The notes below the pieces were generated by a model, which did no database searches, was not told the DNA's origin, and saw only the letters and a program-made list of their open reading frames with translations. Of a DNA stretch of 13,300 nucleotides, positions 1 to 6,267 are shown one piece after another. Each line of letters begins with the position of its first letter. Position 1 is the stretch's first letter. The stretch is from Actinomycetes bacterium (lineage in GTDB: Bacteria > Actinomycetota > Acidimicrobiia > Acidimicrobiales > Microtrichaceae), in assembly GCA_023423475.1 (NCBI GenBank), contig JAFAFN010000357.1, positions 1 to 13,300 on the forward strand, given 5' to 3'. Made by a program: the position numbers and the translations under genes.

Positions 1-409
1 GGTAGCGCGCCAGCAACCCGTGCACGAGCGTCGACTCCCGATGACCCGCGCCGGGGTGCACGACCAGACCGGCCTGCTTGTCGATCACGATGATGTCGTC
101 GTCCTCGTGCACGACGTGGATCTCGACCTGGTCGTCGGGTTCGACCACCTCGGCCGCGGCGACCGGGTCCGACGCGATGGTGACCTCGACTCCTGGACGC
201 AGACGAACCGACGCCTTCGTCGCCACCATGCCGTCGACCGTGACGCCGCCCGACCGGATCGCGTCCACGGCCTCGGCACGCGAGCACCCGGTGATCAACG
301 CCACCAGCCGGTCGAGTCGTTCGTCGGCGAGCTCGTCGGGAACGATCTCGACGGCGAATCCACCGGCGCTCGCGTCGCCCGCTGCGTCACTGCCTCCGGG
401 GACGGTCAC
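1..409 (-). CDS. RluA-family 23S rRNA pseudouridine synthase, N-terminal part (3' end outside window)
   Basis: Converts uridine to pseudouridine in RNA, probably 23S rRNA as RluD does. The 136 visible residues hold an S4-type RNA-binding domain (about 25-90, containing ERLDRLVALITGCSRAEA and SGGVTVDG) and then the beginning of the catalytic domain, IDKQAGLVVHPGAGHREST (about 108-127), a typical RluA-family segment. The catalytic motif with HxxDxxTSG lies beyond the window, so activity cannot be judged. The GTG start at 409-407 overlaps the lspA stop in a GTGA, which suggests translational coupling; the ATG-free N-terminus offers no better start ahead of the S4 domain. An lspA-rluD-type order is common in Gram-positive bacteria. 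The family is secure; the exact RNA target (RluD or another subfamily) is not. Confidence 0.9.
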   Translation of the reverse strand, partial: MTVPGGSDAAGDASAGGFAVEIVPDELADERLDRLVALITGCSRAEAVDAIRSGGVTVDGMVATKASVRLRPGVEVTIASDPVAAAEVVEPDDQVEIHVVHEDDDIIVIDKQAGLVVHPGAGHRESTLVHGLLARY

Positions 410-1062
410 GAGCGGTGTGGCGCATCGACGGCGTCGTCATCGTCGGCGGTGTCGCCGGGATCCACGTCATCGGGGTCCGCTCGCAGTCCGAACAGCGCGA
501 GCGCGATCGCGCCGCACACCACCGCCATGTCGGCGACGTTCCAGATCGGCCACCACTGGACGTCGATGAAGTCGACCACGGCGCCGCGCATGAAGCCCGA
601 CGGCTCACCGGCGAGCGGTGCCCGGAAGAGGCGGTCGAGCACGTTGCCGATCGCTCCACCGATGATCAGTCCGACCAGGACCAGCTGCACCCGCGAGCGC
701 ATGGACCTGGCGACGTAGAGCAGCACGCCGACGATGACCAGGACGACCAGCCCGATGATGGCACCGGAGCCGGAGCCCTTCGAGAACGCCATGCCGGTGT
801 TGAACGCGAGGTTGAACCGGAGCGTCCAGATGACGTCGATGATCTCGCCGTCGCTGAGACGCTCGAGCGCCCACGACTTCGAGAGCTGGTCGATCGCCAG
901 GACCGACAGGGCGACTCCCGCGACGATGGCCCACCGCCACCAGCTCGACGATGCGCGCGCGTCGTCCTCGAGCGCGGCCTCGACGGCCGCCGGCGCCGGC
1001 CCGTCGGCCCCGTCGTCGGTCGGCTCCGTGTCCGGTTCGTCCGAGCGATCGGGATCGGGCAT
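406..1062 (-). CDS. lspA: Lipoprotein signal peptidase (signal peptidase II)
   Basis: Membrane aspartyl protease that cleaves the signal peptide from prolipoproteins after Lgt has lipidated the lipobox cysteine. The product is 218 residues with about four membrane segments (near 44-58, 80-93, 101-118, 126-140 and 172-193; the second is a partly buried strand region). Family motifs are present: FNTGMAFS (87-94), GGAIGNVLDR with catalytic Asp143, and VVDFIDVQWWPIWNVAD with catalytic Asp178. The ATG at 1062 follows an AAAGG ribosome site by about 8 nt; an in-frame start farther upstream would run into the preceding gene. Only 23 nt separate it from the dksA-like gene, and it overlaps the pseudouridine synthase gene by 4 nt, so all three are probably co-transcribed. 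Odd points are the roughly 40-residue N-terminal and 25-residue C-terminal Asp/Glu-rich tails, absent from compact family members of about 160 residues. Confidence 0.95.
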   Translation of the reverse strand: MPDPDRSDEPDTEPTDDGADGPAPAAVEAALEDDARASSSWWRWAIVAGVALSVLAIDQLSKSWALERLSDGEIIDVIWTLRFNLAFNTGMAFSKGSGSGAIIGLVVLVIVGVLLYVARSMRSRVQLVLVGLIIGGAIGNVLDRLFRAPLAGEPSGFMRGAVVDFIDVQWWPIWNVADMAVVCGAIALALFGLRADPDDVDPGDTADDDDAVDAPHRS

Positions 1063-1085
1063 CGGGTCGCCTTTCGGTGGAGGCG

Positions 1086-1820
1086 TCAGCGGAAGCTGCG
1101 CGTCTTGAACTCGACGCGCTCCCGAGCATACGGAATGGCCTTCAGGCGTTCCTTCGGGATCGGCTGACCGGAGTACTCGCACACCCCGTAGGTGCGCTTG
1201 TCGATCCGATCCAGTGCGGCGTCGATCTCGTCGATGGTGGCGAGGGCGGCAGCGGCACGTGCCAGGTCGAAGTCACGCTCGACGGCGAGGGTGTCGCCCT
1301 CGCCGGACTCGTCGTCGAACTGCACGTCGCCGGGCTCGCGGTCCCGGGCCAGGGCATCCGCCTCTTCCTTGAGCGCGGCCGCCTGGGTCGCCAGCGTCGC
1401 ACGCTCCTCCTGGAGGGCGGCGCGCTGGGCCTCGAGGAACTTGTCGTCGTAGGGCGTGGTCGCCGGCTTGGACGACCCTGCACTGCTGGGCTGCTTCACT
1501 GATGCCTTCTTCGCGGAGGGGGTGCTGGCGGATGTCGAGGGGGCCTTCTTGGCCGGTGCGGGCTTCGACGCGGGCGCCTTCTTGGCTGGCGCGGCCTTCT
1601 TCGCAGCCGGCGCCTTCGCAGGTGCCTTCGTCGCAGCGGCCTTGGCCGGAGCCTTCTTGGCGGCAGGAGCCTTGGTCGCTGCTGCCTTCTTGGCGGGCGA
1701 CACCTTCTTCGCCGGGGCCTTGGCGGCCGGCGCCTTCTTGGCCGACGGCGCCTTCGCAGCAGGTGCCTTCTTGGCAGGCGCTGCCTTCTTCGCTGTCGCT
1801 GCAACACGCTTGGTCGCCAC
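1086..1820 (-). CDS. DksA/TraR-family protein with histone-H1-like Lys/Ala/Pro tail
   Basis: The 244-residue product has two parts. Residues 1 to about 120 are a low-complexity basic tail of AKKAP, AAKAP and TKAPAK units, resembling histone H1 and the tails of actinobacterial HupB. Residues 126-244 form a DksA/TraR-like region: a coiled coil with an acidic insert (about 168-182), then YGVCEYSGQPIPKERL. Aligned with the E. coli DksA zinc finger at equal length, only Cys214 of the four ligands remains; the others are Ser217, Arg235 and Phe238, so zinc binding is unlikely. DksA proteins enter the RNA polymerase secondary channel; the tail suggests added nucleic-acid binding, an inference. I chose the GTG at 1820 because GAGGAGG lies 5 nt before it; an ATG at 1838 would add six residues but has a poor ribosome site. 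It is likely the first gene of an operon with lspA. Confidence 0.85.
   Translation of the reverse strand: MATKRVAATAKKAAPAKKAPAAKAPSAKKAPAAKAPAKKVSPAKKAAATKAPAAKKAPAKAAATKAPAKAPAAKKAAPAKKAPASKPAPAKKAPSTSASTPSAKKASVKQPSSAGSSKPATTPYDDKFLEAQRAALQEERATLATQAAALKEEADALARDREPGDVQFDDESGEGDTLAVERDFDLARAAAALATIDEIDAALDRIDKRTYGVCEYSGQPIPKERLKAIPYARERVEFKTRSFR
1485..1796 (-). repeat. Lys/Ala/Pro-rich repeat tract in the dksA-like gene
   Basis: This stretch encodes roughly residues 9-112 of the DksA-like protein. It consists of irregular copies of AKKAP / AAKAP / TKAPAK. At the DNA level the plus strand repeats GCCTTCTTGGC-like words many times. Almost every lysine is coded by AAG. Such tracts tend to change length between strains. 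Confidence 0.85.
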
Positions 1821-1825
1821 TAGGG

Positions 1826-1832
1826 CCTCCTC
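1826..1832 (-). promoter_or_regulatory. Shine-Dalgarno site deciding the dksA-like start
   Basis: The minus strand reads GAGGAGG followed by CCCTA and the GTG at 1820-1818. This is the strongest ribosome site near the gene and lies inside the longer reading frame that would begin at the ATG at 1838, so it favours the GTG. Confidence 0.65.
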
Positions 1833-1875
1833 TGCCATTCGTCGGGCAAGGTCCCGATGGCCGAATGGTTGGAGC

Positions 1876-1904
1876 ACCCTAGTCGGGCCCCGCAGCGACG
1901 TCTG
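1876..1904 (-). promoter_or_regulatory. Possible promoter of the dksA-lspA-rluA-family operon
   Basis: On the minus strand CAGACG (1904-1899) and TAGGGT (1881-1876) are separated by 17 nt. They fit the actinobacterial housekeeping patterns nnGACn and TAnnnT. Transcription would begin near 1869, leaving a leader of about 50 nt before the GTG at 1820. The farthest in-frame start, a GTG at 1877, lies inside the -10 box and is therefore unlikely. The call rests on short matches in GC-rich DNA. Confidence 0.35.
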
Positions 1905-1971
1905 CGATCCGGGGGCGCGCAGGACCCGTCGGCTACTCGGAGCGACTGACGACGGGGTGGTGGATGGTGCA

Positions 1972-1984
1972 GCCCGGAACGGGC
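1972..1984 (-). terminator. Weak hairpin just after the divIVA stop
   Basis: GCCCG-TTC-CGGGC on the minus strand gives a 5-bp GC stem with a 3-nt loop, 8 nt after the divIVA stop. There is no T-run behind it, so it is at best a pause site or a factor-dependent terminator. The rest of the 1821-1991 gap holds the possible promoter and nothing else I can recognise. Confidence 0.25.
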
Positions 1985-1991
1985 GCGGCGC

Positions 1992-3293
1992 TCAGCGACG
2001 CCAGCCGAAGCGGCGGGACTTCGCGTCGGTCGACCCCTCGAAGAAGGCCTTCATCGCGTCGTCGTCGAGCTCGACCGCCTCGTTGACGGCGCTGTCGAGC
2101 TCTTCCATGTAGCGATCGCGAGGTGCGTCGGCGCGGGGCACCGCTTCGGTCGGACGGTCGTCGACGGTGGGCCGCGACGCCGAGGGTGTCCCACCCGACT
2201 CGTGGGCACCGGCGCGGGCGTAGGTGTTGGCGGCCTGTGCCTCGTCGTCGAGCTCTGCTGCGACCTCGGACCAGCTGCCGGGACCCCAGCGGTCCTCGGC
2301 GCCGACCTGGTCGGCCTGCTCCGACGGCGTCGTCAGGTCGAGGTACGCCGCTCGCGCCTCGGGTTCGACCGCCGCGTCCTCGGCGATGACGACTTCTTCG
2401 ACGACGACCTCGACGCCGCCGTCGCCACCGTCATCGTCCTGCACGTCCTCGACGACGACCTGCTCGACCGGCGACTCGACGATCGGGTCGGCAGCACCGC
2501 CGACGTAGCCCTCGTCGGGCCCCTCATCCACCGGGGACGAGGCAAGAACCTCGTCCGGCAGGATCGACAGCGTCGGCCGGGCGCCGAGACGGGAAGGGTC
2601 CTCGGCCAGCGCAGAGAGCTCCTCGGCGGCACGGGTCAGCTCGGAGCGGTAGCCCGTGAGCCGTCCCTCGAGCTGCGAGATGACGTCGGTCAGCTGCGAG
2701 CGGCGGGCGTCGAGCGCCCTGACCTCTTCGATGGCCGCTGCCTTCCGGTCGGCGTACTCGGCCTCGGCCTGCTCGCCGCCCCGACGGACGAGCTCCTCGG
2801 CCTCGGCGTTGGCCTCGGCGATCTGGCGATCGGTGCGAGCCTGCACCTCTTCGGTGAGCGCCTGTGCGTGCCCGCGTGCCTCGTTGACGGTCGCCTCGGC
2901 GGTCCGACGGGCCATCAGCAGCGTCTTGGCGGCCTGCTCGACCTCTGCCTCTTCGCTGAGCCGGGTCGACGTGGCGGCCGAGGCCGCGGCGTGCTGCACG
3001 GCCTCTCGGGCCTCTCGGGCCACGCGCTCGGCCTGCTGCGCACGCTGGTCCGCCTGCTGGACACGCTGGTCCGCCTCACGTGCCCGCTGGTCGGCCTCGG
3101 CGAGGACCGCGTCGGCCTGGGCGAGGCGCCCCTCGGCCTGGGCCGACCGCTCCTCGATGTGGCGGACCTTCGCCAGCAGCTGTGCCAGCGCGGTGCCCGC
3201 CTGCTCGAGGAAGGTCTCGACCTGCTCGGTGTCGTAGCCCTTGCGGCGCTCGGCGAATTCGATCTTCTCGAACAGTTCCGGAGTCAGCTCCAT
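1992..3293 (-). CDS. divIVA: DivIVA/Wag31-like cell pole and septum scaffold protein
   Basis: Coiled-coil protein that recognises curved membrane and organises polar growth or septum placement; essential as Wag31 in mycobacteria. The 433-residue product begins with the DivIVA domain (MELTPELFEKIEF, then KGYDTEQVETFLEQ, about 1-40), continues as a long coiled coil (about 30-235) with tandem ADQR-type heptads, then an acidic, probably disordered linker (about 240-400), and ends in a basic segment FFEGSTDAKSRRFGWRR. It is longer than the roughly 260 residues of Wag31 mainly because of the linker. Two ATGs compete, at 3302 and 3293; I prefer 3293 because the family motif begins there and a possible -10 box overlaps the upstream ATG. 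Neither has a clear ribosome site. It follows yggT by about 88 nt, in the sepF-yggT-divIVA order usual in Gram-positive bacteria. Confidence 0.92.
   Translation of the reverse strand: MELTPELFEKIEFAERRKGYDTEQVETFLEQAGTALAQLLAKVRHIEERSAQAEGRLAQADAVLAEADQRAREADQRVQQADQRAQQAERVAREAREAVQHAAASAATSTRLSEEAEVEQAAKTLLMARRTAEATVNEARGHAQALTEEVQARTDRQIAEANAEAEELVRRGGEQAEAEYADRKAAAIEEVRALDARRSQLTDVISQLEGRLTGYRSELTRAAEELSALAEDPSRLGARPTLSILPDEVLASSPVDEGPDEGYVGGAADPIVESPVEQVVVEDVQDDDGGDGGVEVVVEEVVIAEDAAVEPEARAAYLDLTTPSEQADQVGAEDRWGPGSWSEVAAELDDEAQAANTYARAGAHESGGTPSASRPTVDDRPTEAVPRADAPRDRYMEELDSAVNEAVELDDDAMKAFFEGSTDAKSRRFGWRR
2991..3137 (-). repeat. Seven tandem heptad (21-bp) repeats in divIVA
   Basis: Residues 53-101 of DivIVA read as seven successive 7-residue units: AEGRLAQ, ADAVLAE, ADQRARE, ADQRVQQ, ADQRAQQ, AERVARE, AREAVQH. 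Three share ADQR exactly, and the DNA shows a matching 21-bp period (CTGGTCCGCCTGCTGGACA-like on the plus strand). It looks like an expansion inside the coiled coil. Confidence 0.8.
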
Positions 3294-3300
3294 GACGCGC

Positions 3301-3328
3301 ATGGTAGCCCGCTGTCACCCACCGGTCG
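3301..3328 (-). promoter_or_regulatory. Possible divIVA promoter giving a leaderless transcript
   Basis: TACCAT at 3306-3301 fits TAnnnT; CCGACC at 3328-3323 supplies a GAC core with a 16-nt spacer. Expected initiation falls on or next to the A of the ATG at 3293. No Shine-Dalgarno site precedes that ATG, which agrees with leaderless translation, common in Actinomycetota. Evidence is from motif matching only. Confidence 0.3.
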
Positions 3329-3381
3329 GGTATCCGTCACCTGTTCGCCACGAACGGGCGAGCCACCCCGGAGGGCGTCGA

Positions 3382-3639
3382 TCAGAGCGAGCAGATGATG
3401 GGCTGCAGCACGCTGATGACCAACAGGACGATGAGCGGCGACAGATCGAGGGCCGCAGCACCCAGGCGGACCGGCGGGATGAGACGCCGCAGCGGGCCCA
3501 TCAACCACTCGGTCGCGACATAGGTGAGGCGTTGCGCGGTCGCGAGCAGCCCTTCGCCCGAGGCGGGGAACCAGCTCAGGATGATGCGCAGGAAGATGAC
3601 GACGATGAACGCCTGGAGCAGCCAGCAGATCAGCTCCAT
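3382..3639 (-). CDS. YggT-family small membrane protein
   Basis: An 85-residue integral membrane protein with two hydrophobic segments (about 3-24 and 63-84) separated by a short loop containing ATEWLMGPLRRLIPP, a recognisable YggT-family stretch; LRIILSWFP near 17-25 is also typical. The biochemical role of the family is not established; in Gram-positive bacteria the gene lies between sepF and divIVA and is thought to help division or membrane organisation. The start at 3639 puts the first membrane segment at the very N-terminus. Its ribosome site is weak (GTGGTG about 4 nt ahead). It lies 73 nt after sepF with no obvious promoter between, so it is probably transcribed with sepF. Confidence 0.88.
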   Translation of the reverse strand: MELICWLLQAFIVVIFLRIILSWFPASGEGLLATAQRLTYVATEWLMGPLRRLIPPVRLGAAALDLSPLIVLLVISVLQPIICSL

Positions 3640-3712
3640 GCGTCACCACGTCCGGGTCCACCGGCATCGCTCAGGGCGTCGACACGGCTGAGTTGTCGGT
3701 GCACGGTCCGGC

Positions 3713-4324
3713 TCAACGGTCCTCGTTCACGAGGCCGCCCTCGCGCAGGCGCCGACGGTCGTCGTCGGAGACCTCGGCGCCGTGGGGCGTGAGCAGGAAG
3801 ACCTGGTCGGCCACACGCTCCATGTCGCCCTCGAGGCCGTAGCAGAGGCCGCTGGCGAAGTCGATCAACCGACGCGAGAGGTCACGGTCGACGTTCTGCA
3901 GGTTGATGATGACCGGCTGGTCCCGCTTGAAGCGGTCGGCGACCTGCTGCACGTCGTTGAAGCCCGACGGCGTGACCACGTGCGGCTTGGCGGTGGACGG
4001 CAGGGGCCGGACCACACCGCGCGACTCCGGCTCGGGTGCCGGTGCGGGAGCGCTGATGACCCGTACGCCACCGTCGCCCTCGTCCCAGTCGTCGGACTGA
4101 CGGCTCGGCATCGACCGGACCGAGGACCGGGCGGAGGACCGGGGCGGCTCGGCGGCCACCGCGGCCCGAGGGCCCACGCGCTGCGGGGCGGCATGCTCGA
4201 TCGGCTCGTCGATCTCGTCGACGTACTCGTCGTCGTAGCTGCCCGGGTCGCCGTACTCGTCGTCGTAGTACGGCTCGTTGCCCAGCCCGAGCCACGTGCG
4301 CGTGTTCTTCATCCAGTTCGACAT
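3713..4324 (-). CDS. sepF: Cell division protein SepF
   Basis: Membrane anchor that binds the C-terminal tail of FtsZ and bundles its filaments; in Actinomycetota, which lack FtsA, it is the main known anchor. The 203-residue product starts with MSNWMKNTRTWLGLG, a short amphipathic membrane-binding helix, followed by an acidic Tyr/Asp segment (about 17-45), a flexible Pro/Ser/Arg linker (about 46-112), and the SepF domain (about 113-187) with VADRFKRDQPVIINLQ, RRLIDFASGLCYGLEG and VFLLTP. It ends in a short charged tail. The ATG at 4324 is set by the membrane helix and by GGAGGAG about 8 nt ahead. It lies 62 nt from pgeF and has its own possible -10 box. No yggS/ylmE-like gene separates it from pgeF, unlike many relatives. 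Confidence 0.95.
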   Translation of the reverse strand: MSNWMKNTRTWLGLGNEPYYDDEYGDPGSYDDEYVDEIDEPIEHAAPQRVGPRAAVAAEPPRSSARSSVRSMPSRQSDDWDEGDGGVRVISAPAPAPEPESRGVVRPLPSTAKPHVVTPSGFNDVQQVADRFKRDQPVIINLQNVDRDLSRRLIDFASGLCYGLEGDMERVADQVFLLTPHGAEVSDDDRRRLREGGLVNEDR

Positions 4325-4344
4325 CGTCACATCTCCTCCGCGCG

Positions 4345-4350
4345 AGTGTA
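4345..4350 (-). promoter_or_regulatory. Possible -10 box of a sepF promoter
   Basis: TACACT on the minus strand fits TAnnnT and lies 20 nt before the sepF ATG, with the GGAGGAG site between. Initiation about 7 nt downstream would give a leader of some 14-18 nt starting just ahead of the ribosome site. I found no good -35 at the proper distance, so an extended or activator-dependent promoter, or chance, remains possible. Confidence 0.35.
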
Positions 4351-4386
4351 GTTGCAGCCCGCTGTCGGCGTGGGTGCAGCGATCGA

Positions 4387-5121
4387 TCAGGGCTCGGCGA
4401 ACCAGATCACCGCAGACTGTCGACCGGTGTCGCGACCGGCGCGCCACGAGTAGCGGGAGGGCTCCGACGCAGTGCACGGGACCGCGGGATCCGCCGGTCC
4501 GATCGCCCCGACCGACCCGAGCGCGCTCGCCACGCCGGCCCGCAGGTCCAGGGCCGGGCGACCGTCGGACGTGGTCGAGCGCACCACGTCACCGAGGCGC
4601 TCGGCCACCGCGTCCAGGTCGTCGCCGCCGAACTCGTAGCGAGCCGGCGAGATGCACGGACCGAGCACCCAGAACACGTCATCGGCGCCCAGGTCGCGCA
4701 TCGCAGCGACCGTCGACTCGAGCACGCCGTCGACGAGGCCGCGCCACCCCGCATGCGCCGCGCCGACGACCGTCGACGAGGGCCCCCGACCGGCGAGCAG
4801 GACGCCCGCGCAGTCCGCGGTGTTCACCGCGAGCACCGCCCCGGGCACGACGGTGACCGAGGCGTCCGCGGCAGCTCCTGCGTGCTCTCCCGGTTGGGTG
4901 ACGACGACCACGTCGGCGCCGTGCACCTGACGCAACCACGTCCAGGGACCCGGCGCGACGCGGGCGCGACGTCGGGCCAGCTGCTCGGGCTCGCCATCGA
5001 CCGCGAGGTCGCCGTCGGCTCGATCCGTGAACCGGCACTCGATGCGGACGCCGTCCGCGGCGACGGCGGCGTGGAGCCGGCCGTCGGGATCAGCGACGGT
5101 GCTCCGATGCAGGGGCTCCAC
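4387..5121 (-). CDS. pgeF: YfiH-family protein (PgeF-like peptidoglycan editing factor, laccase-domain fold)
   Basis: A 244-residue cytoplasmic zinc protein of the YfiH/DUF152 family. Members have been reported as polyphenol oxidases, as purine nucleoside-acting enzymes, and in E. coli as PgeF, which keeps L-Ser out of the peptidoglycan stem. Metal-site motifs are all present: LRQVHGADV (His67), NTADCAG (Cys104) and GAAHAGWRG (His123), followed by LGPCISP (153-159) and the C-terminal YSWRAGRDTGRQSAVIW. The segment before the first motif is shorter than usual and lacks the typical Asn-Leu-Gly stretch. The start is GTG at 5121, with AGGAG only 3 nt ahead and part of a hairpin. It lies 30 nt after ftsZ, its normal place in Gram-positive dcw clusters. 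Family certain; physiological substrate not shown by sequence. Confidence 0.9.
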   Translation of the reverse strand: MEPLHRSTVADPDGRLHAAVAADGVRIECRFTDRADGDLAVDGEPEQLARRRARVAPGPWTWLRQVHGADVVVVTQPGEHAGAAADASVTVVPGAVLAVNTADCAGVLLAGRGPSSTVVGAAHAGWRGLVDGVLESTVAAMRDLGADDVFWVLGPCISPARYEFGGDDLDAVAERLGDVVRSTTSDGRPALDLRAGVASALGSVGAIGPADPAVPCTASEPSRYSWRAGRDTGRQSAVIWFAEP

Positions 5122-5126
5122 CGACT

Positions 5127-5146
5127 CCTGCAGGGTGGCCTGCAGG
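5127..5146 (-). promoter_or_regulatory. Hairpin between ftsZ and pgeF overlapping the pgeF ribosome site
   Basis: Two identical copies of the palindrome CCTGCAGG stand 4 nt apart. In RNA they can pair as an 8-bp stem with a 4-nt loop. The proximal copy runs directly into AGGAG, the ribosome site of pgeF, so folding would hide part of it. No T-run follows, so a classical terminator is unlikely. Confidence 0.5.
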
Positions 5147-5151
5147 CACGG

Positions 5152-6267
5152 TCACTTCAGGAACGACGGGACGTCGAAGTCGTCGTCGGGCTCGAAGAGC
5201 GACTCGTCCTCTTCCTCGGCGAACACCTCTCGGATGATCCCGCCGGTGCGCTCCGAGGCTCGGGGAGCCGGCTCGCTCACCACCGGCTCTGCACGACGCG
5301 GGGCGGACTTGGAGTCGTCCCAGCGCTCGAAGCCGGCCGCGACGACCGTGATGCGCACCTCGTCGCCCATCTCGTCGTCGATGACCGCTCCGAAGATGAT
5401 GTTCGCCTCGGGGTGGGCGACCTCGTGGATGACGGATGCGGCCTCGTTGACCTCGAAGAGGGTCAGGTCCGAGCCGCCGGAGATGTTCAACAGGATGCCG
5501 CGGGCACCGTCGATCGCCGCCTCGAGCAGCGGGGACGAGATGGCGTGGCGGGCGGCCTGGAGTGCTCGTCCCTCGCCGGTGGCGTAGCCGACGCCCATCA
5601 GGGCGCTGCCGGCATCGCTCATGATCATCCGGACGTCCGCGAAGTCGGTGTTGATCAGGCCCGGCGTCGTGATCAGGTCGGTGATGCCCTGCACACCCTG
5701 CAGCAGGACCTCGTCGGCCATCTTGAAGGCGTTGAGCACCGAGGTCTTCTCGTTGGCGACCGTCAGCAGGCGGTCGTTCGGGATGACGATCTGGGTGTCG
5801 ACCTTCTCCTTCAGGGTGCCGATGCCCTGGTCGGCCTGGACCGAGCGACGACGACCCTCGAAGAGGAACGGTCGGGTGACCACCGCGATGGTCAGAGCAC
5901 CCTGGCTCTTCGCGATCTCGGCCACGACCGGTGCCGCACCGGTGCCGGTGCCGCCACCCTCGCCGGCGGTGACGAAGACCATGTCGGCGCCGCGCAGCAC
6001 CTCTTCGATCTCGGAGCGATGGTCCTCGGCGGCCTGCCGACCGACCTCGGGGTCGGACCCTGCGCCGAGGCCACGGGTGAGCTCACGACCGATGTCGAGC
6101 TTGATGTCCGCGTCGCTCATCAGCAATGCCTGCGCATCGGTGTTGATGGCGATGAACTCGACGCCCTTCAGGCCCGCGTCGATCATGCGGTTGACGGCGT
6201 TGCAGCCGCCTCCACCGATCCCGACCACCTTGATGACGGCCAGATAGTTCTGCGGGTTGTGAGCCAT
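5152..6267 (-). CDS. ftsZ: Cell division protein FtsZ
   Basis: Tubulin-like GTPase that polymerises into the Z ring and recruits the divisome. The 371-residue product has the N-terminal [13 protein letters not shown] (16-28), the tubulin signature [10 protein letters not shown] (104-113), and the T7 synergy loop [15 protein letters not shown] with Asp208 and Asp211 completing the active site of the next subunit. A variable linker (about 317-355) leads to the C-terminal peptide [11 protein letters not shown], which binds SepF in this group. The ATG at 6267 is preferred: GGAGGTGG lies 8 nt before it, while the in-frame GTG at 6279 would overlap that ribosome site. It is separated from ftsQ by 165 nt carrying a likely promoter, consistent with the separate, stronger expression of ftsZ known in actinobacteria. 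No odd residues. Confidence 0.98.
   Translation of the reverse strand: MAHNPQNYLAVIKVVGIGGGGCNAVNRMIDAGLKGVEFIAINTDAQALLMSDADIKLDIGRELTRGLGAGSDPEVGRQAAEDHRSEIEEVLRGADMVFVTAGEGGGTGTGAAPVVAEIAKSQGALTIAVVTRPFLFEGRRRSVQADQGIGTLKEKVDTQIVIPNDRLLTVANEKTSVLNAFKMADEVLLQGVQGITDLITTPGLINTDFADVRMIMSDAGSALMGVGYATGEGRALQAARHAISSPLLEAAIDGARGILLNISGGSDLTLFEVNEAASVIHEVAHPEANIIFGAVIDDEMGDEVRITVVAAGFERWDDSKSAPRRAEPVVSEPAPRASERTGGIIREVFAEEEDESLFEPDDDFDVPSFLK

Noticed and set aside
3339..3357. Hairpin GTTCG-loop-CGAAC between yggT and divIVA as a terminator
   Set aside because: On the transcribed strand only 5 pairs are continuous, an A-C mismatch follows, and there is no T-run.
4325..4477. 51-residue N-terminal extension of SepF
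   Set aside because: It would overlap the end of pgeF, has no conserved sequence and bypasses the strong ribosome site ahead of the ATG at 4324.
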